In this document: piece by piece, positions 22,515-31,565 of the stretch
Numbering within the stretch: position 1 is the first letter of the stretch
Layout: each line of letters begins with the position of its first letter
Source of the DNA: Rhodospirillales bacterium
GTDB taxonomy: Bacteria > Pseudomonadota > Alphaproteobacteria > Rhodospirillales > Magnetospirillaceae
Direction of reading: 5' to 3'
Assembly: GCA_015654615.1 (NCBI GenBank)
Contig: JAATGN010000209.1
Span: 1-36,344, forward strand
Length of the DNA stretch: 36,344 bases
The notes under the pieces: model-generated
What the model was told of the DNA's origin: nothing
The model's database searches: none
What the model saw: the letters and a program-made list of their open reading frames with translations, nothing else
Made by a program: the position numbers and the translations under genes

Positions 22515-22578
22515 AATTTATCCAATGAAAAATAATTGATCGGACTCGATTCCGCCGCCCACTCAAAGTCCCGCTCTG

Positions 22579-24084
22579 CTACACCTTGCGGATCTCGAAG
22601 CGCTCAAAACCCGCGGCGCGGGCGAGGCGGTCGTAGCGGCGGTCGGAAAGATCGGGAACGAACGCCGGATCGCCGGCCGGCACCTCCAGCATCAGGATCT
22701 CGCGATCGCCGAACAATCGGGTCGTGCGCAGAATGCCCGGCACGCCGCCGGAAATGGAGTGGCCAAGGCGCAGGGCCAGGCCGATGACGCGGGCGCGGCG
22801 CTGTTCCTCGTCGGAAAGCAGACTGCGGGCGTCGGCCGCTTGCGGCAAGTCGTGGTCGCCTTCGTAACGGGCATGAATGGCCAGAGCCAAGGCGGCGCGG
22901 TCCTGATGGCCCAGCCCCATGAAGGGCAGGCGGAACACCCTCAAGAAAGCCTGCTCGGCCCGATAGTCCGGATGCTCGTTCCAGAACACGTCGCCCAGCA
23001 GGCAGGCGGCGTAGCGCAGACGCCCTTGGCTCTCGGTCTCGTTGCGGAACAGCACGCCCATCCATTCCAGCATCTCTTCGCCATGCTCGGGAAACCGGCC
23101 GGCCGTCTGCGCCATGTCGGAACAGGAGGCGATCAGGGGATCCTGCCATTGCACGTCGGGGGGCAGGCGCTTGTAGAATTGACCTTCGCGCATGCCATAG
23201 ACGGAAAAGATCAGGCGCGACGGCCGCGCATGTTCGATCACCTTTTCCAGCAGCAAGGCGGCGACTGGCAGATGCGGCACCCGCTTTTTCGACAGACCGG
23301 CGATCTTCTCCAGCGATTTCCGGCTCTGATTGGAGATCAATTCGATCAAGCGCAGCGATTCATGCCGGTCCAGGCTGAAATTGTCGAGGACATGCAGCGG
23401 GTGGCCGGTCTGCGCCAGGCACAATCTGGCAAAGGCGCGCCAAGCGCCGCCGACGGCATAAAGAGGACGGTCCTTGGCCCATCCCCACCAGTCGATGGTC
23501 TTGAAATGGCCTTCGATCAAATCTTCGGCCCGAGCCCGCACATTGCCCGACGCCTCGGACAGCCGCAAAACGCCCAGGGGCATGGTGGCATGCGATCCGG
23601 CGAAGCGTCCGTGATCGAGCGCCACCAACTCCAAGCTGCCGCCTCCCAGGTCGGCCACCGTTCCATCCGCCTGCGGGGTTCCGCACAAGACCCCCATCGC
23701 CGCCAAACGCGCTTCTTCCTCGCCGGTGAGCACCGTCACCGGGACGCCGCAGCGGCTTTCGACGGCCGCCACGAAATCGGGCCCGTCGAGCGCGTCGCGC
23801 ACCGCCGCCGTGGCCAGGATGTCCAAAGCGTCCACCGCCATCGCCCGGGCCAGGCGGACGAAACGCCCCAGCATGTCGACGGCGTCCCGCGCCCCCTCGG
23901 GATTGAGCCGGCCGCTTTGACCGAGGCCCTGCCCCAGGGCACAGATGGCTTTCTCGTTGAACAGAGCGACGGGAGTCCGGGTCCAGCCGTCATAGACGAC
24001 GAGCCGGATGGAATTCGAACCGATATCGATGATGGCAACATGCTTGTTGGCCGCAATTCCGGCTGGAGAGATCGAAGCGGCCAT
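22579..24084 (-). CDS. ppx: Exopolyphosphatase / pppGpp phosphatase family protein
   Basis: Ppx removes terminal phosphate from polyphosphate and, in some members, from pppGpp. The 501-residue protein has the ASKHA ATPase-fold motifs: phosphate 1 loop AIIDIGSNSIRLVVYDG (about 17-33), ATAAVRDALDG (about 91-101), GEEEARLAAMG (about 120-130) and the second phosphate loop VADLGGGSLELV (about 141-152). An HD-like helical domain with GHSISGGVPGIL and RLPFMGLGHQDR occupies the C-terminal half. The ATG at 24084 follows the ppk stop by three bases, so ppk and ppx form one operon in which synthesis and breakdown of polyphosphate are produced together. It converges on the broken vapD gene. Confidence 0.93.
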   Translation of the reverse strand: MAASISPAGIAANKHVAIIDIGSNSIRLVVYDGWTRTPVALFNEKAICALGQGLGQSGRLNPEGARDAVDMLGRFVRLARAMAVDALDILATAAVRDALDGPDFVAAVESRCGVPVTVLTGEEEARLAAMGVLCGTPQADGTVADLGGGSLELVALDHGRFAGSHATMPLGVLRLSEASGNVRARAEDLIEGHFKTIDWWGWAKDRPLYAVGGAWRAFARLCLAQTGHPLHVLDNFSLDRHESLRLIELISNQSRKSLEKIAGLSKKRVPHLPVAALLLEKVIEHARPSRLIFSVYGMREGQFYKRLPPDVQWQDPLIASCSDMAQTAGRFPEHGEEMLEWMGVLFRNETESQGRLRYAACLLGDVFWNEHPDYRAEQAFLRVFRLPFMGLGHQDRAALALAIHARYEGDHDLPQAADARSLLSDEEQRRARVIGLALRLGHSISGGVPGILRTTRLFGDREILMLEVPAGDPAFVPDLSDRRYDRLARAAGFERFEIRKV

Positions 24085-24087
24085 CGT

Positions 24088-26274
24088 TCAGGCAAGACCT
24101 TTCAAGACCAGCTTGGGCAGGGGGCGCCCCCGCTCCAGCGCGCTTCCCCGTCCCGACAGGCTGGGATTGGTCATGAAGTAGGTGTGGGCGCTGAAAGGCT
24201 TCTCGTCGGGCTGCGGCGCCATCCGGGTGTAATTGCCGTCGGGACCGAGGACCCAGCTTTGCAGATTGTCCTTCAGATTTGCCGCCATGATCTGCTCGAG
24301 AATCTGCCGCTGCACCGTCGGATTCTCGATCGGCACCAGGGATTCGACACGCCAGTCCATATTGCGGTTCATCCAGTCGGCCGAGGAGATGAAAATCTTG
24401 GCATGGCGGGACGGCAGCCGATGTCCGTTGCCGAAGCAGACGATGCGGCCATGCTCGAGAAAGCGCCCGACGATGCTTTTGACCCGGATGTTTTCCGACA
24501 AACCCGGCACGCCGGGCCTGAGGCAGCAGATGCCGCGGATCACCAGATCGATCGGCACCCCGGCCTGCGAGGCGCGATAAAGCGCGTCGATCAGCTTGGA
24601 ATCGACCACCGAATTCATCTTGACCCAGATGGCGGCCGGACGGCCGGCCTTGGCATTTTCGATTTCCGCCTCGATGCAGGTCAGCAGGCGGTCGCGCAAC
24701 GTCAGCGGCGCGATCACCAGTTTCTCCAACTTTTCCGGCTTGGCGTAACCGGTCATGAAATTGAAGGTGCGGTTGGCGTCGCGGCAGAGGGCCGGATCGG
24801 TCGTGAAAAAGCTCAGATCCGTGTAAATCTTGGCGGTGATCGGATGATAGTTGCCGGTCCCGAAATGCACATAGGACCGCAAGCCTCCCCCCTCGCGGCG
24901 CACCACCAGCGAGATCTTGGCGTGCGTCTTCAATTCGAGAAAGCCGTAAACCACCTGCGCCCCGGCCCGCTCGAGATCGCGCGCCCATCCGATATTGGCC
25001 TCTTCGTCGAAACGGGCCTTCAACTCGATCATCGCCGTGACCGATTTGCCCATCTCGGCCGCCTCGACCAGCGCTTTGACGATCGGGCTGTCCTTGCTGG
25101 TACGATAAAGGGTCTGCTTGATGGCCACCACATTGGGATCCCGCGCCGCCTGGCGCAGGAACTGCACCACCACGTCGAAGCTTTCGAAGGGGTGATGGAC
25201 CAGAATGTCCTTCTTGTTGATGGCGGCGAAACAGTCGCCGCCGAAATCGCGGACGCGTTCCGGGAAGCGGGCATTGTAGGGCGAGAACTGCAGATCCGGC
25301 CGCTCGTCGATGATCAGTTGCTTGATGTCGACGGTCCCGATCAGGCCGTCCAGCGGAAAGACGTCGGACGGCACCAATTGCATGTCCTGCATGATCAGGG
25401 CCAAAAGATCCTCGGGCATGCTGCCGTTCACCGTCAGACGGATGCAATGGCCGCGCCGCCGGCGCTTCAGGGCGGATTCGAACACGCGGACCAGATCCTC
25501 GGCCTCTTCGTCGATTTCCATCTCGGAATCGCGAATGACCCGGAACACGCCCAAGGCATCGACGCGGAACCCGGGAAACAGCCGATCGAGGAACAGTCCG
25601 ACCATGTCCTCGATGGGAAGGAAGCGGATATCGTCGCCGGGCAAGCGGACGAATCGCTGAATTTGATGCGGCAGCGGCAGCAGGGCCCGCATCACCTCGC
25701 CGTCCTCCTGGCGGGTCAGATGCAGCACCATGGCGAAGCCGAGGTTGGGGATGAAGGGAAAGGGATGGGCCGGGTCGACCGCCAGCGGGGTCAGTACCGG
25801 AAAGACATGGTCCATGAACCGCGTGTCCAGCCATTTGCGGTCGGCCCGGGTCAGCTCCGAAATATCGATGACGGCGATTCCGGCCGTCCGCAGCTCGACC
25901 CGCAACCGGCGCCAGCAGTCCTGCTGCTTGTCGAGGAGAAGTCCGGCTTCCCGGTTGATCTCGGTCAATTGCTGGGCCGGCGTCAGGCCGTCCTGGCTGG
26001 TATTGTTGACGCCGTTGGCGACCTGCCCCTTCAAGCCGGCGACGCGCACCATGTAAAATTCGTCGAGGTTGGCGGCCGAGATGGACAGGAAGCGCACCCG
26101 CTCGAGCAGCGGATGATTCAGATTGTCGGCTTCGTCCAGCACCCGGGTGTTGAACGACAGCCACGACAGCTCGCGATTGATGAAGCGTTCGGTATCGTGC
26201 AGGCCGATCGGCAGCGGGGTGAAGCTTTCCACCGGAGCGTCCTGCAGCGGTTCCACAAATTCGGCGTCGTTCAC
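24088..26274 (-). CDS. ppk1: Polyphosphate kinase 1
   Basis: This enzyme reversibly polymerises the gamma phosphate of ATP into polyphosphate at the inner membrane. From the GTG at 26274 the product has 728 residues. Motifs in order: [20 protein letters not shown] near the N-terminus, [33 protein letters not shown], the autophosphorylated histidine H451 in [12 protein letters not shown], the HFGTGNYHP block, and [20 protein letters not shown] with the second active-site histidine. A GTG at 26310 is also in frame, but no spaced Shine-Dalgarno precedes it; at 26274 GGGAG lies seven bases upstream. An AT-rich TATATAAAA stretch at about 26314-26325 may be its -10. It forms an operon with ppx and is divergent from sixA. 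Confidence 0.95.
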   Translation of the reverse strand: MNDAEFVEPLQDAPVESFTPLPIGLHDTERFINRELSWLSFNTRVLDEADNLNHPLLERVRFLSISAANLDEFYMVRVAGLKGQVANGVNNTSQDGLTPAQQLTEINREAGLLLDKQQDCWRRLRVELRTAGIAVIDISELTRADRKWLDTRFMDHVFPVLTPLAVDPAHPFPFIPNLGFAMVLHLTRQEDGEVMRALLPLPHQIQRFVRLPGDDIRFLPIEDMVGLFLDRLFPGFRVDALGVFRVIRDSEMEIDEEAEDLVRVFESALKRRRRGHCIRLTVNGSMPEDLLALIMQDMQLVPSDVFPLDGLIGTVDIKQLIIDERPDLQFSPYNARFPERVRDFGGDCFAAINKKDILVHHPFESFDVVVQFLRQAARDPNVVAIKQTLYRTSKDSPIVKALVEAAEMGKSVTAMIELKARFDEEANIGWARDLERAGAQVVYGFLELKTHAKISLVVRREGGGLRSYVHFGTGNYHPITAKIYTDLSFFTTDPALCRDANRTFNFMTGYAKPEKLEKLVIAPLTLRDRLLTCIEAEIENAKAGRPAAIWVKMNSVVDSKLIDALYRASQAGVPIDLVIRGICCLRPGVPGLSENIRVKSIVGRFLEHGRIVCFGNGHRLPSRHAKIFISSADWMNRNMDWRVESLVPIENPTVQRQILEQIMAANLKDNLQSWVLGPDGNYTRMAPQPDEKPFSAHTYFMTNPSLSGRGSALERGRPLPKLVLKGLA

Positions 26275-26398
26275 CTGGAGTCTCCCATCCGGCACATGGT
26301 ATCGGCTCACCCTTTTATATATGCTTGATAAGGCGATGTCATGGACAGGTCCAACCTGTCATCCGCCTGCAACAAAAGGCGCCGAAGGGGATCCACCC

Positions 26399-26923
26399 GT
26401 GAAGCTGCTCCATTTGCTCCGCCATACCAAGTCCAGCTGGGACGACCCCAGTATCGACGACTTCGAGCGGCCGCTCAACAAGCGCGGACGCAAGGCGGCC
26501 ACATTGCTCGCCGAGTACTGCCGTCTGCATGGCGTCCGGCCGGACGTTGTTCTCTGTTCTCCGGCGAAACGGACCCGCCAGACGCTGGCCTTCCTGTCGC
26601 CGGCCCTGGGCGATGCGCCGGCGACCTTCGACCGGCGTCTCTACGAGGCGACGCCGCAGACCCTGCTGGCCCTGATCGCCGAACTTCCCCGCGGCCGCCG
26701 CTCGGTTCTGCTGGTCGGCCACAATCCCGGCCTGCAACGTTTGGCCTTGCATTTGCTCAAAGCCGAACCGGCCAGCCCGGCCCTGCGGCTCCTCACCGAC
26801 AAGCTGCCCACCGGAGGCCTCGTCACGCTGTCGGCGGCGACCGAGGATTGGAGCCGGCTGGCGGCGGAAGGGTGCGCCCTGGAAAGCTTCATCCGCCCCG
26901 GCGATCTCGACGCCGACGCATGA
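26399..26923 (+). CDS. sixA: SixA-like phosphohistidine phosphatase (histidine phosphatase family)
   Basis: This 174-residue protein belongs to the RHG histidine phosphatase superfamily, SixA branch, which removes phosphate from phosphohistidine. The catalytic RHT motif is in LLHLLRHTKSSW (H9), with conserved DFERPLNKRGRKAA, SPAKRTRQT and the second histidine in LLVGHNPGLQRLA. I use the GTG at 26399 as start: AAGGGG lies eight bases upstream and the protein then begins MKLLHLLRH as in relatives. A longer in-frame ATG at 26338 adds an unmatched leader. It is divergent from ppk-ppx. Its natural substrate is unknown; in E. coli SixA acts on the nitrogen phosphotransfer system. Confidence 0.9.
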   Translation: MKLLHLLRHTKSSWDDPSIDDFERPLNKRGRKAATLLAEYCRLHGVRPDVVLCSPAKRTRQTLAFLSPALGDAPATFDRRLYEATPQTLLALIAELPRGRRSVLLVGHNPGLQRLALHLLKAEPASPALRLLTDKLPTGGLVTLSAATEDWSRLAAEGCALESFIRPGDLDADA

Positions 26924-27359
26924 TCTGCGCCAAAAAGGCGGGCGGGATGCTTTGCGAAGGGGGACTTGCGCTTCGGGATGACGACGGATTTTGGGGAACA
27001 CGGATGAACACGGACAGCCACGGACGCATACGGATTGGATGTCGAGTGGCGTGCCCCATATCTTCTTACAGTAAAAAATGTAAATGACGCGAAAAACGTC
27101 CACATATATTAAATATATTCACAAATAACTGTCTAAACTTATTTCAATATAAGTTGTTCAATAATGACGATTTAATCATATTCATCTTTATCCGTGCGCG
27201 TCCGTGGCCGTTCGTGCTCATCCGTGTTGCTCAAATATCTTACCCGTTCCCCAGACCATCGGGCAGATCCCGAGAACGAAGCAATGGCAGCTTCATGCGA
27301 CTCCGATAGCCCACGAGGGAAGAGGGGCGTCGCTGGCGGGAGGATCCCCAGGCTGCCGG
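26924..27359. other. 436-bp gap between convergent sixA and hda-like genes
   Basis: No gene is visible. Most of the gap is occupied by inverted-repeat element B (26996-27230), whose inner 130 bp are strongly AT-rich. The outer parts are GC-rich and show no clear terminator. Confidence 0.6.
26996..27230. repeat. Inverted-repeat element B with AT-rich core
   Basis: The left arm (about 26995-27036, units ACACGGATGA, ACACGGACA, CCACGGACG, TACGGAT) and the right arm (about 27189-27230) are reverse complements over about 42 bp with only a handful of mismatches. The core (27060-27188) is about one quarter GC by eye, against roughly two thirds around it. It contains two small perfect hairpins: ATATATT/AATATAT (27104-27118) and AACTTAT/ATAAGTT (27136-27155). 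The arms match those of element A at 11424-11580 while the cores do not. Confidence 0.8.
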
Positions 27360-28058
27360 TCAGCCGGCCGGCCGGCCGGCGGCGGCGGCCTCGTCCGCCA
27401 TCGCCATCACCGCGCGGGCCAAGGCGACGCTGATCTCCCGGCGCTGGGCCAGCGCCGCCTCGTCGATGGCGGCCACCAGGGCGCGCGCCGCGGCGAAGGA
27501 ACGCTCCATGCGGGCCAGCAGGAACGCCAGGACGTCCGGCCCGACGCGCAATTGCCGATCGGCGAACAATTTGACCAGGACGGCCTCCAGCAGGCCGTCG
27601 TCCGGCGGACGGATCGCCGCCACCTGGATCGCCGACAACCGCGAGCGCAAATCCGGCAAGGCGACGTTCCAACGCGCCGGGGCGTCGCGGCCGGTCAGCA
27701 GAAGGAAATGGCCGGTCTCGCGCACCAGGTTGAACAGGTGAAACAGGGCGGCCTCGTCGACGCCCTGGTCGGCATCCTCGACCACGACGGCCGGATAATC
27801 GGCCAGCACCGGCACATCGTCGGGGGTCAATCTCGCGGCCGGCAGCAGGACGCCGCCGCTCCGCTCGCAATGGATATGGGCGAGATGGCTCTTGCCGCAG
27901 CCGGCCGGTCCCCACAGACCGAGGGCGAAGGCCGGCCAGGCCGGCCAGCGGAGGATCCAGTCATGCGCCTCGGCATTGTTGCCGGCGATCAGGAAATCGA
28001 CCGCGGCGAACCCCGGTTGGTGGCCGAAATCCAGGGGGAATTGCGCCGATCCGCTCAT
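27360..28058 (-). CDS. hdaA: Hda-like DnaA-family ATPase (HdaA)
   Basis: This 232-residue protein is a DnaA-related AAA+ protein without the DNA-binding domain IV. In Caulobacter, HdaA with the clamp stimulates DnaA-ATP hydrolysis and prevents over-initiation. The N-terminus has QFPLDFGHQPGFAAVDFLIA, where the short QFPLDF stretch resembles the clamp-binding QL(S)LPL-type peptide of Hda. Walker A is GPAGCGKSHLA (about 51-61), Walker B is VVVEDADQGVDE, sensor 1 is LLLTGRDAPARWNVALPDLR with SRL following. The ATG at 28058 overlaps the permease stop by one base (TGATG), so it is the third gene of the DUF2066-permease-hda operon. The arrangement is one I associate with alphaproteobacteria. Confidence 0.9.
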   Translation of the reverse strand: MSGSAQFPLDFGHQPGFAAVDFLIAGNNAEAHDWILRWPAWPAFALGLWGPAGCGKSHLAHIHCERSGGVLLPAARLTPDDVPVLADYPAVVVEDADQGVDEAALFHLFNLVRETGHFLLLTGRDAPARWNVALPDLRSRLSAIQVAAIRPPDDGLLEAVLVKLFADRQLRVGPDVLAFLLARMERSFAAARALVAAIDEAALAQRREISVALARAVMAMADEAAAAGRPAG

Positions 28059-29140
28059 CAGGGGGCGGTGCCTTCGTCCGAATCGCCGCTGTAGAGCGCG
28101 CTGTCAAGATAGCGGCTCATGGCGAAGCGCGTCAGCACGCCGATCACCGCGGCGACCGGCAAGGCCAGGAGAATCCCCAGGAAACCGAACAGCGCCCCGC
28201 CGGCCAGCAGGGCGAAGATCACCCAGACCGGATGCAAGCCGATCTTTTCGCCGACGAGTTTGGGGGCCAGGACGTTGCCTTCCACCAGATTGCCGATCAG
28301 GAAAACGCCGGCCACCATGGCCGCCAGGGTCCAGTCCTGCGACTGGGCGACGGCCAGCCCGGTCCCGATGAGGAAGCCGGAGATGGTTCCAAGATAGGGA
28401 ATGAACGACGCCAGGCCCGCGGCGAATCCGACGACCAGCCCCAGGTCGAGCCCCACCACCGTCAGGCCGAGCGCGTAGAAGCTGCCCAACACCAGGCAGA
28501 CCAGCGCCTGGCCGCGCACGAAACCGGCCAGAATGACATCCATCTCGGACAGCAGACGGCGGATCGTCCCGGCATGGGCCCGCGGCAGCCAGGCGTCGAC
28601 CCGCCGCGTGATGTCGTTCCAGTCGCGCAGCAGATAGAAGGTCACCACCGGCGTGACGAAGATCAGGGACAGCACATTGACCACCGCGAGCGATCCGGTC
28701 AGCAGCCGCGTGAAGACGCCGCCCAGCCAGGTCGCCACGGTGCCGGCATATTCGCCGCCGGCCGAGCGCAGCTGCTCGATGTCCTTGGTCGAGAGATAGG
28801 TTTTGGCGGCCCGCCAGACCGGCTCGCCGCGATTGATCAATTGATGCACGTAACCGGGGACTCTTTGGGCGAATCCGACCACCTGCTCCTGCACCAGGGG
28901 CGTCAGCACCAGGATCAGGAGCACGACGAACAGAAAGAAACCGATCGTGATGACGACGGTCGTAATGGTGCGCGACAGGCCGAGACGCTCCAGCCGGCGG
29001 GCGAGAGGATCCAGGAGGTAGGCGATCGCCATGCCGGCGACGAAAGGCAGCAGAATGCTGTGCAGGCGATAGAGCAGCACGCCGCAAACGGCCAGGCCGA
29101 GCAGCCATAACCACAGTTTGCTTTCCCGCGATGACGGCAT
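28058..29140 (-). CDS. AI-2E family (PerM) membrane transporter
   Basis: This is an inner-membrane protein of 360 residues with about eight helices. The family pattern is present: RLHSILLPFVAGMAIAYLLD then PLARRLERLGLSRT, a long soluble loop (about 95-180), LSLIFVTPVVTFYLLRDWN, and the conserved C-terminal block FIPYLGTISGF, VEGNVLAPKLVGEKIGLHPV and GALFGFLGILLALPVAAVIG. Family members were linked to autoinducer-2 export or to sodium/proton exchange, so the substrate here is open. I chose the ATG at 29140, eight bases after the DUF2066 stop; the longer frame reads through the upstream gene. It overlaps hda by one base. Confidence 0.91.
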   Translation of the reverse strand: MPSSRESKLWLWLLGLAVCGVLLYRLHSILLPFVAGMAIAYLLDPLARRLERLGLSRTITTVVITIGFFLFVVLLILVLTPLVQEQVVGFAQRVPGYVHQLINRGEPVWRAAKTYLSTKDIEQLRSAGGEYAGTVATWLGGVFTRLLTGSLAVVNVLSLIFVTPVVTFYLLRDWNDITRRVDAWLPRAHAGTIRRLLSEMDVILAGFVRGQALVCLVLGSFYALGLTVVGLDLGLVVGFAAGLASFIPYLGTISGFLIGTGLAVAQSQDWTLAAMVAGVFLIGNLVEGNVLAPKLVGEKIGLHPVWVIFALLAGGALFGFLGILLALPVAAVIGVLTRFAMSRYLDSALYSGDSDEGTAP

Positions 29141-29148
29141 GAGCGCTT

Positions 29149-30315
29149 TCACCTGGCCCCGGTGGTCGGCCTGGTCACGACGGATTGCAAGATCCAATGA
29201 TCGGAGGCCCAGCTCAAGACCAGGCCGTTCTGCAGAAACACCGACTCCAGTTGCGACTGCTCGCCGACGAAGTGCAGGACCAGCGCCGCCTCGGTCTTGG
29301 AGAGCGCCGCCACCTCGTAAGTCCGCACCGGCGTCGAATGGGTCAGCTTGTCGCGCACCGCCAGCCAATCGTCGAATCCCGAGAGAGGCACCATGACGGG
29401 AAGCGACGCCTGGCGATCGAACTGCAGGAGATTGCCGTTCTTCCACGTGTCGTTGGCCGTCCTGGCGATGTCCTCGACGGCCCGATGCAGCACCATGTCG
29501 AGCGTTTCGCCGACCTCGCCGTCATAGCTGCGCGTTCCCGCCAAGGGCGCGGCGACCGGCCCGATCCCGGCCAGCACCACGTCGACCTTCGCCTTGCCGC
29601 CCTCCAGCCGAATCGGCGTCGCCGTCGCCAGCAGGACGTCCTGGGTATTGAAGCGCTGGGCGACGGCGGCCAGGGTCTCGGGACCTCCCGCCGCCGCCTG
29701 CACCGCGGTCACGGTGCCCTCGGTCTGTTCGGCGCTCGGCACGCTCAGCGGAATCAAGCCTTGCGCCGCCCCGCTGCGCCAGGCATCGCGCCACGGATTG
29801 GGCGATTCGGAGAGCAGCGGCCCCGTCTCGGCCTGATAAACCGGCAAAACGACCACCGGCCTGCCGCGCCATTCGGCGTAGGCGATATTGGCTCCCCGCA
29901 GCAGGCGGCGGATCACGTCGGGTTTGAACCGCACGGAAAGGATCGCCAGATAACGCACCGTCGAGCGTTTCTCCTGGTCGATCCCGACGTCGAGGACGGC
30001 GTTCTCCAAGTCCGGACCCGACAATCGGGGCAGCCGGGGCCAATCGCCGGAGGCGGTGAGACGCTGCATCAGCACCTCATAGGCCTGCTTCTGCCCTTCG
30101 GCCAGGGCGCGGTCCCGGGCGACATTGACGTTTTCGGCCGAAATATCGACGGAAACGTTGCGTACCGTGAAGGAATCGCCGACCTGCGCCGCGGCCTGGC
30201 CGGAAAACAGCGCCCAGACTGCGAAAAAAAGGACGGCGCACACCCCCGTCCCAGGAATTCTACCGGCATGGGGCATGGGAAAGGGTCCCCGATCGGATCG
30301 TCTTGACTGGTTCAT
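29149..30315 (-). CDS. DUF2066 domain-containing exported protein
   Basis: This is a 388-residue protein of unknown function. A signal peptide with hydrophobic core GVCAVLFFAVWALFSG ends AAAQ (about residue 44), so it is probably periplasmic. The mature part begins DSFTVRNVSVDISAENVNVA and RDRALAEGQKQAYEVLMQRL, the DUF2066 hallmark, then AILSVRFKPDVIRRLLRGAN. A second part (about 150-385) has the predicted TolB-like or nucleotide-free fold with VVVLPVYQAETGPLL and VRTYEVAALSKTEAALVLHF. The ATG at 30315 is used; an in-frame ATG at 30276 would still keep the signal peptide. It heads the operon with the permease and hda and is divergent from purM. Confidence 0.88.
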   Translation of the reverse strand: MNQSRRSDRGPFPMPHAGRIPGTGVCAVLFFAVWALFSGQAAAQVGDSFTVRNVSVDISAENVNVARDRALAEGQKQAYEVLMQRLTASGDWPRLPRLSGPDLENAVLDVGIDQEKRSTVRYLAILSVRFKPDVIRRLLRGANIAYAEWRGRPVVVLPVYQAETGPLLSESPNPWRDAWRSGAAQGLIPLSVPSAEQTEGTVTAVQAAAGGPETLAAVAQRFNTQDVLLATATPIRLEGGKAKVDVVLAGIGPVAAPLAGTRSYDGEVGETLDMVLHRAVEDIARTANDTWKNGNLLQFDRQASLPVMVPLSGFDDWLAVRDKLTHSTPVRTYEVAALSKTEAALVLHFVGEQSQLESVFLQNGLVLSWASDHWILQSVVTRPTTGAR

Positions 30316-30370
30316 ATGCGGCGTACCATAGCACGATCATGGTCTGCGAAAAGCCATTCCAGATGGAGCA

Positions 30371-30398
30371 TTGAAAAGCATCCTGGATCAAGTATCTT
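30371..30398 (+). promoter_or_regulatory. Candidate promoter of purM-purN
   Basis: TTGAAA (30371-30376) and TATCTT (30393-30398) are separated by 16 bp. Transcription would begin near 30405, leaving only about a dozen bases before the TTG at 30417 but a normal 78-base leader before the ATT at 30483. Confidence 0.45.
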
Positions 30399-30482
30399 CG
30401 GCGCGTTCGACGCCCCTTGTGCCATTATCCCTCGTGCGCGGAGCCCCGCTGCCGCCTGCACGATCAATCCTGCGAGGAAGCC

Positions 30483-31565
30483 ATTAGCGACGCAAAGAAC
30501 ACCGATGGCCTGACCTACCGGGACGCCGGCGTCGATATCGACGCCGGCGATGCCCTGGTCGAAGCCATCAAACCGCTTGCCAAATCGACGGCCCGTTCCG
30601 GCGGCGCCGCCGGCCTGGGAGGATTCGGCGCCCTGTTCGATCTGCGCGCCGCCGGCTATGCCGACCCGATTCTGGTCGCCACCACCGATGGCGTCGGCAC
30701 CAAGCTCAAGGTCGCCATCGATGCCGGCCGCCATGACACGGTCGGGATCGACCTGGTGGCCATGTGCGTCAACGATCTGGTCGTCCAAGGCGCCGAACCG
30801 CTGTTTTTCCTCGATTATTTCGCCACCGGCAAACTGGATGTGGCGGCCGGCGCCCAAATCGTCGCCGGCATCGCCGAAGGCTGCCGGCAGGCGGGATGCG
30901 CCCTGGTCGGCGGCGAGACGGCGGAAATGCCCGGCATGTATGCCAAGGGAGATTACGATCTGGCCGGTTTTTCCGTCGGAGCGGCCGAACGCGGGACCTT
31001 GATCGACGGCTCGACCGTCGTTCCCGGCGACCTCATCCTGGGCCTGGCCTCGAGCGGCGTTCATTCCAACGGCTATTCGCTGGTCCGCAAAGTGGTCGAG
31101 CGATCCGGGCTGGCCTATTCCGATCCGGCCCCCTTCGCCGCCGGACTGAGCCTGGGCGAAGCGCTGCTGACGCCGACCCGCATCTATGTGAAAAGCTGCA
31201 TGGCGGCCGTCAAGGCGGGCAAGATCAAGGCGCTGGCCCATATCACCGGCGGCGGCCTGATCGAAAACGTGCCGCGGGTTCTGCCGTCCGCGACCAGGGC
31301 GGAAATCGACGCCGTCGGCTGGCCGCTGCCGCCGGTTTTCGGCTGGCTCAAGGAACAGGCCAAACTCGACAGTCACGAATTGAGCCGCGTGTTCAACTGC
31401 GGGATCGGCATGGTGGTCGTGGTCGCCGCCGCCGACGCCCCGGAAGCCGCGGAAATCCTGCGGGCGGGTGGCGAGACCGTCCATTCGATCGGCCGGATCG
31501 AGGCCCGCAAAGGCAGCGAGCCGCAAGCCCGGGTGATCAACGCGGACCGCGCATGGCCAAACTGA
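30483..31565 (+). CDS. purM: Phosphoribosylformylglycinamidine cyclo-ligase (AIR synthetase)
   Basis: PurM closes the imidazole ring in purine synthesis (FGAM to AIR, using ATP). The family core is intact: [20 protein letters not shown], then [43 protein letters not shown] with [10 protein letters not shown] following, [46 protein letters not shown] and [10 protein letters not shown]. There is no ATG or GTG near the conserved start. I place it at the ATT at 30483, where GAGGAAG lies just upstream and the protein begins (M)[17 protein letters not shown], as in relatives; this gives 360 residues. The alternative is a TTG at 30417, adding a 22-residue cysteine-rich leader without a Shine-Dalgarno. 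It overlaps purN by 13 bases. Confidence 0.93.
   Translation: MSDAKNTDGLTYRDAGVDIDAGDALVEAIKPLAKSTARSGGAAGLGGFGALFDLRAAGYADPILVATTDGVGTKLKVAIDAGRHDTVGIDLVAMCVNDLVVQGAEPLFFLDYFATGKLDVAAGAQIVAGIAEGCRQAGCALVGGETAEMPGMYAKGDYDLAGFSVGAAERGTLIDGSTVVPGDLILGLASSGVHSNGYSLVRKVVERSGLAYSDPAPFAAGLSLGEALLTPTRIYVKSCMAAVKAGKIKALAHITGGGLIENVPRVLPSATRAEIDAVGWPLPPVFGWLKEQAKLDSHELSRVFNCGIGMVVVVAAADAPEAAEILRAGGETVHSIGRIEARKGSEPQARVINADRAWPN

Noticed and set aside
22759-26328. A 1189-codon open frame on the plus strand opposite ppx and ppk
   Set aside because: It is the antisense of two well-recognised genes, is rich in His, Arg, Gln and Asp as expected for such shadows in GC-rich DNA, and crosses the ppk/ppx boundary.
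26996-27230. Short repeated CACGGA units considered as a CRISPR array
   Set aside because: Units are degenerate, without regular spacers of constant length, and are arranged as an inverted repeat; no cas genes are present.
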